DNA from: Lepidonotus clava
Lineage: Eukaryota; Annelida; Polychaeta; Phyllodocida; Polynoidae
Direction: 5' to 3'
Length of the DNA stretch: 64,000 bases
NCBI GenBank assembly: GCA_936440205.1
Contig: OW387149.1
Span: 3,107,501 to 3,171,500, forward strand
The position numbers were made by a program, and so were the translations under genes. Shown here piece by piece: positions 1 through 31,611 of this stretch (its first letter is position 1; every line of letters begins with the position of its first letter). The notes beneath the pieces were generated by a model, which worked only from the letters and a program-made list of their open reading frames with translations, searched no databases and was not told the origin of the DNA.

Positions 1-213
1 GGTGGCCTGTTCTTTCTGCCACCGCAAGTAATCCATAGAAAACCATATGGAATCTTTTGCGGGGGTACTTGCGTTGGGTCAACGCAAGTACCACCACAAG
101 CAAATACATATATATTCCATGTTGCGATGCTTGGTTTTACTTGCGGTGATAGGAAACAGCGTTAGTATAGTGCCCACTGCTAGCAAAACACCACAGAGTG
201 GAATATGGCCTTT
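1..213. mobile_element. MITE right part, Harbinger-like (CCACCGCAAGT family), cut by window edge
   Basis: Ends in agtggaatatggcct followed by TTA, and carries the internal CACCGCAAGTA / ACTTGCGGTG inverted motifs. Same family as the whole copy at 55192-55593. Confidence 0.65.
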
Positions 214-1850
214 AGAGCCACGAAACATAACTGGTTGGCTCAGTGTCAGTATAATGTGATGGGTGGTATATCACATGGGCCTATGATGTGATATCTCAGT
301 GGAACAGCACTATAAAGAGGGCATTGGGTCCCACTGCTACAAATATAGGCACGTCATCTCATACATTCAGTCACCGACCATGTGGGGTTAAACTAGCTGA
401 ATGCAATACCTTGCGCAGTCTGAAAAGTACCTTGGGAAGTTGGCTGGATGTTCAAGGTACTTGGGGGTGTTCGGCTTAAATTCTTATTACCAATGCAATC
501 TGCTGCAAATTTGCAGGCAAGTTAGCTTCTATATAAAGGAGTATATAGAAAAAATATAAACAATTTTGACCGTTTTTGTTAAAAATTACAGCATAATAAA
601 GATTTTGACCGTTAACATTGATTTCAATGGGAAATATCAATTTTCTTTCTTTAAAAGAAAACTACCAATGGAATGGCAAGATGACAAAATGACTAGATCC
701 TTTATGATGTGAGGACTAGACGATTAGAGGAAGAGATTCTGGGAGGTTGAACTCATGACTATGAACTGTTTATAACTTGTCGCCTTTTGTACAAACCTTA
801 TTATTCAACTATTGCTTTATTGATGTTTATACTCTTTACACATACCTACAAGGAAGAACATTAATCTGTAATGATTGTGATTTAATAAAGAAAAAAAAAA
901 AAAAAAAAAATTCTCATGAAACATTTGGAATATCTAGCATTAACATGAGACCCAATACACAAACCAAAAAATAAATATTCACTGTTCATGAGAAAAGTTA
1001 TCCTGAAAAACATTCAAAAGCTGAGTTATTTTTGGTATTTATAGTATGGTAATTCGATACCCTATTATTCTAATTGAACAGAAATGCCTTAAATTTGCTT
1101 CTCCTCTAATCATTGAACCTCTAAAAAGTTTTAAAATGCTTTAAAAGAAAAAAAATTATGTAGTTCTTAATTCAGGTGGTGCCCTGAACAGCATCGAGTA
1201 CCTTTAACCTAACCAAAAAAACTAACGACAGGCCACAAATCTCAAGTTGGTCTTATGTATATGGATATGCATGTGCTTAAATAACAACAACATTGACCCC
1301 TTTTCTTCTTCAAATGATTTTAATCCAACCATGAAATTGTTGTTCAAATCCCCTAAAGTAGGAACATGTGCTGCAGTATGTTACATGATTTTACTTTACT
1401 TTAGACAATTGTACACTTGTAGTTTATAGGTACCAATAAACAATTACCTTTCAAATCCATGTTGTAAAAATGCAGAAAATCGATATGATAATTCATCATT
1501 TCATAATGAGCTTAAATGTATGAATGATCTTAGAAAACTGTATGATTTTTTGCTTGGAAGAAAATCTCTATCTGCAATGGCTTAAACTTTCTTTTGAAGA
1601 AGACTGTTTTATTTTTCAATACAAAAAGTCCATGGTATATCACGAAACATAGTCCGAGGTGTTTGCGTCGGTTTAAAAAACAACATACTGCCTTTTTAAG
1701 GGGCATGACCCTAATTCTTTGACTCCAACCATAAAAAGACCTAGTCAAACGCCAACAGATTGGTTAATCAAAGCACCAAAGGTACACAGAACAACTGGTC
1801 GTCGCCATGCATGGCAACGGCAAAGTCCCAATATATGATATACATGTATC
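214..1850. other. No gene seen
   Basis: AT-rich sequence with an A-run at 889-910. Short open frames only, none recognisable. Confidence 0.6.
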
Positions 1851-2181
1851 CTAGACTGCCAGGACCAGATCGAGGCTCTGATAGACTGCCAGGACCAGAA
1901 TGAGGCTCTGACAGACTGCCATGACCAGATCGAGGCTCTGGCAGACTGCCAGGACCAGATCGAGGCTCTGGCAGACTGCCAGGACCAGATCGAGGCTCCG
2001 GCAGACTGCCAGGACCAGATCGAGGCTCTGATAGACTGCCAGGACCAGAACGAGGCTCTGATAGACTGCCAGGACCAGATCGAGGCTCTGGCAGACTGCC
2101 AGGACCAGAATGAGGCTCTGATAGACTGCCAGGACCAGATCGAGGCTCTGGCAGACTGCTGGGACCAGATAGAGGCTCCAG
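1851..2181. repeat. 30-bp minisatellite, about 11 units
   Basis: Unit gactgccaggaccagatcga plus ggctctgrya. Ten-residue period, so two minus-strand frames stay open (SxWSWQSxRA and LVLAVxQSLD repeats). No sign of real coding such as splice sites or domains. Confidence 0.95.
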
Positions 2182-4796
2182 CTCGGGCGACTATAAATAG
2201 TAACATGACGACACTGCCCTCCACGCACCAACGGTCTGTACAAACGTGCATGGGACATTATCGTGGGGCTGGACATTTATAATGCAAGTTACACAGACCT
2301 ACTCGTTTTGACTAAGTAGGGGAAAAGGGACATAGCTGTTCACAGTGTGTACTAAAACTCTGAAAATACTGCTTTATTCATAGAATCCAATGTAAGTCAC
2401 CTTATACTTTATACATCCTTGGTATAAGCTCCTTGACGTATACGTACATAATTGTCCGATATACTTCTCAAGTCAAGCGGGTGTCTCAGGTAGCTACACC
2501 CATTTTTATTCATTCAAATGTACACAAATGTTCATTTGAGTGATCCATCCTAGGAGCCGATTCCTTTCCTTTTTGCATTTCAGAAAGGACCAACTTGTAT
2601 ACATATATAAAGGGTATCCGTCTTCAGAGTCTAAGGGACCTCATATATATCCATATTCGTAACTGGACGTGGTTCTATGCGCATGCGTACACTCTGGGAA
2701 CAATTCCGATGATATTGCGTCACATCATGACATCATTGGGCATTCTCTTCTCACTTTTTAGGTCTTTGATTTTTTTTACGTGACAGACTGGGAAACTGTG
2801 TTTTTTTTTCCAAAATGGAGTCCGTGGGTGCGATATATTATTCAGCCTTGCAATATGTATGAAATAAGCCTTAGCATGCCCTCAACTCCTGGTAGTGTAA
2901 TAATGACAATATAATATGCACTGGCAATACTCATTGGAGCTTGACCCGTATGATGAAAAACGGAGAGAATAAATGCAGAAACGCAAGGCGGTTTTAGTAT
3001 TTTGATAGAGCAAACCCGTTTCCAAAGGACTCCGAGGCTCTATTGTTCTCATTCTTCAAGTCAGATTTGATACTTATAATTATATTAATACTTCTGTGTG
3101 CTACCACTATTCTTTGGACCTATTGGAGGCTTTTCAAGTTTCCTATTTCTGTTATTTTTTATAATGATATTCCTTTTTTCATTTGATAATCAGATTTTAA
3201 GTGGGTAGGTGGCTGGTAGAGCGGGTGGGTGGCTGGGTTCACTGGTGATTTTTGCGATTTTTGAGGCACTGCAGCCAAGTCCATGATAAGCCTGCAGGAG
3301 GCCATATTGAGGTAAATATGAAAATCCTGTATCAATGCTGGGATTGATGCATAGTGGCATCTTTAGAAGCAAAAGAACAAGTGGAAATAAATAATCCAAG
3401 AATGGTTTCAACCTCATTGAATTTAAAACCTATTGTTTGATTTCTTTTGCGTAGATTTCTCATGGCGTTGTATGTAACTATTCTAATAATAATTGGCACA
3501 AATATAGAACTAGATTGACACTATGCGCACTAGGAGTTGGTATAAAAATAAATGCAGTGGCAAGATTCTTGAAAGTCAGCCTTTCTCTCCAATTAGAAGT
3601 GTGTTTAGGTGAAAGCATCGCAATTGGAACTATTTCCTAGTGAAAATGAGTATGAATATCTTTCCAAGACATTCCTACATAATTATATGTACATTTTCTG
3701 AATTTGTCTTTATCTCATATGATCTGTTCCTCAATGCAGTGCGTATAACTAGGTTATCACTATTCCTGATTGTGATAAAATACTAATGAATTTCTTGATA
3801 AGGTTCTGAATGCTCATGGAACATTCTTTTACAAAAGAATTCATCGTCATTTCCATCGGCTACTTTATCAAAATACCCGGTTGACGTTACAATATTGCGA
3901 TAAACGTTGCAGCAAACGTTTAAACCTTGCAGCAATCGCTGATAAGTATATAATGATATATCGGTATGTACACATATATAAATATAGATATGAAAACAGC
4001 AGGATTCGGCATAGGATACTATACCCCACACATATTATATGTACATGTGCAATGCTCAAGTCTCAACTCTTGTCCAACTTCATCTTAAGAAACTCAATCC
4101 TGGTCACGGCACCAATATGGTGAGGTAAAAATCTTTTTTCAAATAAAAATCATTTTAAGTAATTGATACACCCAGTGGCAGGACTCCTGTAGCGTGGTTT
4201 TGCAGTATAATCAAACTTTTACGAAGCCCTGCATTCCCATTGTCGTTTTCGTTATGCAGATCTAGACAACCGTGCCAGAATTGCTTTCCTATATAACCCG
4301 TACATATACCATTGTATCACATATTATAATATAGAAGCACTTATTAACATTGTGCTTTATAACAACAACCCGTTCGCTGCATCGGGATTCCATCCGATTT
4401 GGTTTGGTTTGCGCTTGTTTTCAAGTCATCTGATAAACTGTTCCATCTGACTTTACTTTGACAGTCACTCCTCCTTTACACTGTGATAATTCCCACTTTT
4501 GACCATTGTCCAATACTGACCATTGACCACTAGGGTGGCCAGTGCAGCTGCACTTGGGAACAGACAGGCAAACCTCCAGAATCAAGGTTATTAATTAATA
4601 ACCTCCCAACACCAAATAACATGGATACCAAGGCCACAATCCTATTTCTTGTCAAATCCTTCATCAGCGCATTTTTTGCGCATTTATGCGCACATTTTTG
4701 CGCAATTAAATGCATTTTGCGCATTTCCGTCCTTTCAATAAATAATCCTCCTACCCAGCTCAGTATGTACAGTCCACAGCCTGAACCCATCCTCCA
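2182..4796. other. No gene seen
   Basis: Contains a TATA-like ctataaatag at 2189 right after the minisatellite, and a cluster of GCGCATTTT-type repeats at 4668-4726. Otherwise nothing recognised. Confidence 0.55.
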
Positions 4797-4802
4797 TTTA
4801 TT
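4797..4802 (-). promoter_or_regulatory. Possible polyadenylation signal of the RTK gene
   Basis: AATAAA on the minus strand about 270 bp after the stop codon. Hexamers of this kind occur often by chance in AT-rich DNA, so this is only a candidate. Confidence 0.25.
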
Positions 4803-5071
4803 TGCACACTTCCTTCCTTAGATATCTATATCCTCCATATATATCTGCACTCCTTTCCTTAGATATCCTTAATATCCTCCATCATTTTTCCAATCTTCCT
4901 TCCTTAGATATCCTTCCATATACACAAAATCTTCAATCCATTCCTTCCAGCCTTTTTCTTAATCAAAAATAAAAATTCCTCCACCATTTTTTCCTTACTT
5001 CCGGTAGTGTCTCACTCTCACCCAATCAGAACCCACCATCAGATTCCCACTGTCACGTAAAAATGTTCCCT
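4803..5071. other. RTK 3' flank with short ccttccttagatatc repeats
   Basis: The word ccttagatatc recurs four times between 4817 and 4912. Probably 3' untranslated or flanking sequence of the RTK gene. Confidence 0.4.
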
Positions 5072-25218
<20,147 letters not shown>

Positions 25219-26189
25219 CTGAAAACAGAATATTGAAATAAGCACCCCAAAATTTAGATAAAAAAGATATTGGCGTTACACAACAATGACATCTTAACTA
25301 ACATAAACCACTTTCTGCTTAAAGTGATCTGAAAAGTTGTCGGTGTTATGATCAGTCATTGTGCAATAGGTCACAGGGCCGATGAATTATAAATTTAGCA
25401 GACAAGAATAATCCAGGCCAAATTTTAGATACATGTCCGATTAATTGTTATCATTATGATGTGTTGCATGTTCTGGGCACAAAACCCGCTAGAGCAATCT
25501 GTGGCCCACCTATCCAATTTTTGATTGGTCACCTGTTATTATGTTGTATAGAAAGGTAAATAATCATTTCATCTGAATTTCTATAACTGTTGGCAGATGA
25601 TGAGGATGAATTCAACTAATTAATAATCAACTGTTTCATAGGCCTATCCAGTTCAGTGGGTATGGGAATTAAGTGTAGTTACATATTGTTCTCACATAAG
25701 ATAAAACCAGGATAAACATGCAAATTACATTTCCACTATGGAGAAAATATGGTGCCAATAGTGTAACACACAGGTTTTTTTTCCATGACAAACAACAAAT
25801 GACAGTAAAGTCAAGTTGGGCTTAGGCTCCGATTTATGGTGAGTATAAATCGGCCTTACGCAGACCATTATGGGACGCCGCTGATTTGTTTATGGCGGCC
25901 ATTTTGCTCAGCGTCTGAAGGGGCTGCACTGCGCAGGTGCACTTATTCAGGTCACGTGACTATGCGCTGACAAGGCAAATCTAGGTTAGTAATCCCACTG
26001 TGGGGCCTATAGGCATATAGACTTTTATGTATGGAGATAGGCCTAATGTATGTATCGTTACAGAAAGAATTGGCCTTTCTGTGAGACCTTCCCAGCCAAT
26101 TTGCAATGTAACAGAAACATTCTGCAACCATACGTTTTTTTTAGTAAGTTTGTAACTTACTAAGATGGCACGTAACATTTATATTATTT

Positions 26190-26400
26190 TTGGTGAGGTT
26201 AGGATGAAACCTAAGCAGAATGGTATAAGGACATTCTGTTTAGGTTGAAGAACATAACCAGAATGTTATAATAATGTTGCAGTGCAACTTCACAGTAGTA
26301 TGTTGCAGCAACAGTATTGAGAGCCATCAGAATAACAAGAAACAAGAACAAGTAATAAGAACCAAACCAGAACGTCGCTGCAATGTTATAATATGTCAGG
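26190..26400. mobile_element. Fragment of the AACRTTATAATR dispersed family
   Basis: ccagaatgttataataatgt and cgtcgctgcaatgttataat match blocks of the inverted-repeat element at 50030-50690 and fragments at 59072-59690. Confidence 0.5.
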
Positions 26401-26401
26401 T

Positions 26402-26728
26402 GGTTGGTTGGTTATTGGGGTTTTACACCGTATCAACACTTATGGTCATATCACAGTGAGAACAAGGTTTTGACAAATCTGTCTGTTTGATGTTCACATC
26501 TATGAAATGATCGTATCTATGAGAAGGTAGAGACCATACCCCTACACTTTTGCCCATAGGCAGGGCCCTATACACAACAGCCGGTAGCTCTCTAGGATCC
26601 TTTGTTAACCCAGTTGTTGCCACTGGGTGACATGTAGAGGGGAGTAGCAGCCAGTCCACCCCCACCCAGGATTGAACCCGGGCCGCCCACACAACAGGGG
26701 GACACTCTGACCACTACACCACCCCACA
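26402..26728 (-). mobile_element. tRNA-derived SINE
   Basis: The minus strand starts GTGTAGTGGTCAGAGTGTC (tRNA D-arm/A-box like), has a B-box GGTTCAATCC about 40 bp later, and a long tRNA-unrelated tail ending in the tacggtgtaaaacccc/aaccaacc region. Confidence 0.75.
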
Positions 26729-27229
26729 TGCCTAAATAATATGTCAGATGTTTAGCTGGGCTTGATAGGGGTTCAGCGTGACATGTTAATTTAAAAATGA
26801 CATTGTCACATATATTTGTTGCAAATTTTTCCCAATGTCTAGGGGTGGATCAATTTTGGTTGGGACTTATACTTGACAAAGAGGAAAAAACTTTGTGCAT
26901 GTGCCCGTGATGATTGGAGGCAATTTAGTACTTAGCTTATATGCTAGTCCCCCCTTGTCACATGTCTTTGTCGATAAATAATTCCCAATGTTGCATGTCA
27001 AATTTAAGAGAGATCCAATTCACATGTCAGGATATAACGAAGGAACCTGTCACTGTCACTAAGGCCTTTGTTGCAATGGGCAATCTTAAAAATGTCCTTG
27101 TCGCTAATTAACACTTGGTTGGCTGCTGATTAACCCGGTTTTGTAGGTGGTTTTCTTTTCACATTTGACTTTTTATCATAACCAGCCTGTACTCTATATT
27201 TTAACATATCTCTTCTAATGAAGAAACCC

Positions 27230-27520
27230 CGTGGGAGTTCCGAGGTAGAATAGGCCCCCAGTAGCCCCTGCCGATCGTATAAGGTGATGATAGGGGGACC
27301 CATCACTGACCAAGTGATTTTTTTGGTCCAATTCCCGGTTGGTGTCTGGGTTCACTAAGGGATGGGGTACAGAAAAATGATTTCAAGGTTTTGATCCCCT
27401 GCTGTTTGCCCGCCCCTTCACCTTCATCTCATAGATACCTCATAGAACCTGTTTTCGCTGTGAATATGACCTTAGTTGTCAAAACGGCATAAAGCATCCA
27501 TAACTCACTCACTCAATTTA
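27230..27520 (-). mobile_element. SINE-like repeat, reverse copy
   Basis: Reverse of the elements at 12648 and 31131; ends in actcactcactcaat on the plus strand and begins with the cccagtagcccctgccgatc block. Confidence 0.65.
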
Positions 27521-28679
27521 ATTGAGAAAAGTAAAATTAACCCACCAGGCTGCAGCCCCATGTACTTAACTAATGAGTAGCTCACATTTTCCTAGACTCC
27601 ATTCCTCTGTTTCCAAGAACCCCATCTAAGCCATACAATCAGCTACAGTATTATTAGCAGACACTTGTACGGTAGTAATATGCTGATTCTCCCATTTGCA
27701 ACCTTTAAGTAGCAGCTGTAAAGCTGGGATTTTAAAACTAGTTTAATTCATTTTCTAGGAAAATTAAGTGCATTTCTGTCCAAAGCCTCATCCTACTAAT
27801 AGAATTGACATAGCAGGTGAGAAATCTTATGACACCCTGCAACTGGCAAGCTTGTAATAAAAGGCCAGAATATGCAAAGTGTGAATAGACCGTATGCCAG
27901 TTCCCTCTGTCTGTGGAACTACTCATGACATCCGCCATATGCGTTAACATTGGAAGTGATGGAAAACATTAATTTTCTCAGCTCTCTCTCATAATTGAAT
28001 ACTGATTTTCTAGTATTTTCTATATCAGGACCACAGCTATCCAAAACTACCTACATTTTCTCTGGGAAGCAATCATAAGAGTATAGGGAGACAAAAAAAA
28101 CAGGAAATTAGTTTTTTGGGAGGTGTCACACAACATGATTTACCACACAATGCCAACTGGCAAGCAGTCAATGGTACTCAAGTCAAACAAAAAAGGACTT
28201 ATCAAAGGCCTTTGCAACACCAAACTAAGTTTTAAAAATCAATTTTTGACATCAGGATTTAAAGAATTTAACAGGTAACCACCAGAACCCCCTGCCCCCT
28301 TATTCCAATCAAAGGGCCAATAGTATAAACCTAGCTTAAGTTCACCGTCACTGGGGAACAAGTTGCATGGCACATTATGTATTAGGTAAAGTGGGTTAGG
28401 GGGATTAGCATGATTGGGGCTCTGGGTGAAATAGGTCAACCTTTAAAAAAGCAGGAAATTTCATTCAGTGACAGAAAAGATCTGAAATTTGTTTTAAATG
28501 ACCATAGTATAACCTTATCTCCCTTCATGCAAAATTTGAAATTTTTCCTTTCTTCTATTGCATTTTGACAAGTGCTATAAGTCGGGCTTCTTGTCACCTT
28601 TACCCTTGTGTCCCCCTACAATGGTTGCCCCCATTGCCAAACTCACACATGGACTATTGAAGCCCAAACCATCTAAGTC
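27521..28679. other. No gene seen
   Basis: Mixed sequence without recognisable domains or repeats. Possibly 5' intron of the RTK gene. Confidence 0.4.
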
Positions 28680-28812
28680 CCAGCAGGTCAAAAGGAATAC
28701 AGTGTGCTGATTGGCCAGCTGAGGGTCACATGGCCAGACCGCAGCCTCTGATTGGCTGGTGGTGGGTCACGTGGGTGTCCTATTACTGACGTCCTGCTGG
28801 GCTATCTGTGAG
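28680..28812 (-). promoter_or_regulatory. Promoter-like cluster: CRE half, E-box and two CCAAT boxes
   Basis: Within about 110 bp the minus strand reads a GGACGTCA CRE-like site, CACGTG, and two CCAATCAG boxes, in the order expected upstream of a minus-strand start. A strong donor (CCATGT|gtgagt) follows near 28640. It lies upstream of the first RTK exon found. It could also be chance or part of an old element. Confidence 0.3.
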
Positions 28813-28814
28813 TT

Positions 28815-29720
28815 GACAGGACGAAGGGCCGCACTGTTTGTACACGTCGTGTAGGCTGACGGCCCACCAAAGCCGTGCCCTTTTGCCGATTTATAGGTTG
28901 GCGGAGAGAGGCAAAGTGGGGATAGATTCCGTGATCAATTACCGCTGCTGTCTGGGTTCTAATCCTGGCATGGGCGGGTGCTTGACAGCACAGTTTGGAG
29001 GATTATATATATGTATGGTAGAGTATATATATACATATGTATATGAAACAAGGGGAGAGTGTGGTCCAGCAGTTAACATGTGCAACTTCTGTGTGGTGGG
29101 CCCAGGTTCAATTCCCTGGGCTGTCTATTTGACTACATTAGCTTACCGTCATTCTCACCCCTCTAGATTTGCTCATAGTCAAAAATTGGGTGAAAGCCGC
29201 ATTGTTTGAACATTTCATACAGGCTGACGGCCCACCAAAGCCTTGCCCTTTTGCCGATTTATAGGCTGGCGGAGAGAGGCAAAGTGGGGATAGATGCCAC
29301 GATCAATTACCGGTAGTGTCTGGGTTCTAATCCTAGCATGGGTGGGTACTTGACAGCACGGATATATATATATATATACATACATACATCAAGGGGAGAG
29401 GTGTGGGCAAGCATATAAGACTTTTGTGCTGTGGCCCTGGGTTCAACTCCCAAGGCTGTCCATTTGACCACATTTCCTTGCCGTCATTCTCACCTTTATA
29501 GATTTGCTCATAGTAAAAAAATCAGTGAGACGACAGGGCGAAGGGCGCACCATTTGAACAAGTTGTGTAGGCTGACGGCCCACCAAAGCCGTGCCTTTTT
29601 GCCAATTTATAGGTTGGCAGAGAGGCAAAGTGGGGATAGATGCCACGATCAATTATCGCTAGTGTCTGGGTTCTAATACTAGCATGGGCAGGTACTTCAC
29701 AGCACAGTTTGGTGGATAAC
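28815..29720 (+). mobile_element. Composite array of two alternating tRNA-like repeat modules
   Basis: Module A (ggctgacggcccaccaaagc ... gttctaatcctagcatggg) occurs at about 28850, 29220 and 29562. Module B (agtgtggtccagcagttaac ... GGTTCAATTCC, a Pol III B-box) occurs at about 29050 and 29395. A and B alternate as A-B-A-B-A, separated by (TA)n. Confidence 0.75.
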
Positions 29721-30884
29721 TTGCTAGCACACCCTCAAATTATTCATAGAATCTGAGTAATAAGAATAACTTTGGTATTGGAATCCCGGATTGTAATACT
29801 CTTTCAGAGCCAAACCTCTTAAGAACAATGAAATGGGTAAAGAGTACATATATAACCCAATTATGGCTCTGTAGATTTTATGTGTATTATAGGCATATAA
29901 TTTAGCAAATTGATATGTTTCGGATTGTTTCATCCTTCATCAAATTTAAATCATCATAAAAATATCTGGGTATTTCGATTATTTTCAGTGTTGATTAATA
30001 GTGCAGAAATTAACATGATGACTTATCACCAGTTGAAATTAAATAGTTAACAGTATGGAATTGAAAGATTTACTCCTTTTTGCTTAAAACCCTTGAGGGG
30101 CAGATGTTCTGAAGAAAAAGTACAAAGCATATATATAATGAAGAAAGCAGGAGTTATAATCTAAGTTTTAAGGGGGACTAATAATGGACTCTTTTGTAGG
30201 GTAATATGGATATAGACAGAAGGTTAATATGGGCATGGTTCAGTGCTGCCCATATTAGCATCCTTCATTTGTATTGCAACAAGGCTAATATGAGCAGATG
30301 TGCCGCTATACCATAAAATGGGCATCATTCTTGGCCTAGTTTAGGTACACCATCAAAACTCCTCTTGAACATTTCTGATATTATTGACTCTGGCCAGATG
30401 TTAACAATTAAAAAAGAAACTCAGTGGAAAGAGCTAGAGAAGTGTGCCTGCATAAGATTGTAAATCCACCTCTGCGAATGACTAGAGCAAACAATAGCCT
30501 GTATTTTCAATGGAAACACTAATACTGGTGCATGAGTGTACATGATTCCTACATTCCTAGAACAGGTGGCAGTTATACAAGTTCTAAAGGGCAGTAAATT
30601 AGCTACCTATTGTCACAAGAAACCTGGGGAGGGGTGGTACTTAGTCCAAGAATGGGTACCAACTGCGGTCAGAAGCTCAATGGACTGTAGCTGTGAATCC
30701 CCAATATGGCTCACAAAACAGATGCTGTCAGAAAAATCAAACCACTTTGGTTGGTAGCTGTCAGAAATTATTATCTTTGATATTAGATTACAGTTTATTG
30801 TATATAATTAGATTCCTTCATGATGCATCGAAAACAAGTTTTAAAATTCTGAAATCAAAATTGGGTGTATGGATGGAGGGTTCC
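29721..30884. other. No gene seen
   Basis: AT-rich sequence; nothing recognised. Confidence 0.5.
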
Positions 30885-31080
30885 GATGTCACATGTTGAA
30901 CTTAAGAAATGGCCTGGTCGCCATGTCGAATCTAAGAAAAGCCTTTGTTGAATATCACTATACGCTATGTCACCTGTCAATTTTAAGAATTAGCCCTGTC
31001 AGCGTGTCAAGTTTAAGAATAGCTCCTGTCAAATGTCATTAGGCTGAAAATTGGCTGTGTTACTGTGCCAAATTAAAGGG
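30885..31080 (+). repeat. GTCGCATGTC-family dispersed repeat
   Basis: Runs of 'gtcrcatgt y gaa/ttttaagaa' units about 30-40 bp long. Other copies: 26760-27110, 42468-42672 and 44258-44480 on the same strand; 33845-34045, 40620-40835 and 43262-43490 reversed; 59945-60300 mixed. Confidence 0.75.
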
Positions 31081-31130
31081 TCCACCCCCATAAAATTGTG
31101 ATAATGAACGAGGGGCGGTCCTTGGGATAA

Positions 31131-31440
31131 TGTGAGTCAGTGAGTGAGTGAGGGATGTTTTTTTTAACACTGTACCGACAGCCAGGGTCATTTTCACAGC
31201 AAAAACAGGTTGGGACGAAGTCTGTTTTCGGTGATTGTATCTATGAGATGGAGGTGACAGGGTGGGCAAACAGCCGGGGATCAAAACCTTGAAATCGTTT
31301 TTTCTGTACCTGATTCCTTAGTGAACCAAGCACCAACTGGGAATTAAACCCAAAGAAACACTTGGTCAGTGCTGGGTCCCCGCTATTGTCGCCTTATACG
31401 ATCAGCAGGGGCTACTGGGGGTCTATATTCTTCCCCTGAT
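31131..31440 (+). mobile_element. SINE-like repeat
   Basis: gagtcagtgagtgagtgagg start, gtgattgtatctatgagatg block, and gatcagcaggggctactggg block, as at 12648. Confidence 0.65.
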
Positions 31441-31611
31441 AGGGGTGGGATAAGGTGAAGAGAGGGGCTGTCATAGTAAAGACTGAGTGCCCCCCCCCCT
31501 TCCAGGCAGGAAACCCCTTAGAGAACCAATTTATCTGTTTTTGAGGCCCAATCGAGCAAAGCAGTCGGGCAGAAAAGGTCACGTGGTCTGAAACTGAAAC
31601 CCCATCAATGG

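Noticed and set aside
1745-2276. Trp/Ser-rich repeat protein on the minus strand
   Set aside because: Explained by the 30-bp minisatellite; no supporting signals such as splice sites or a second domain.
28838-29209. 123-codon plus-strand frame
   Set aside because: Runs through the alternating tRNA-like repeat modules.
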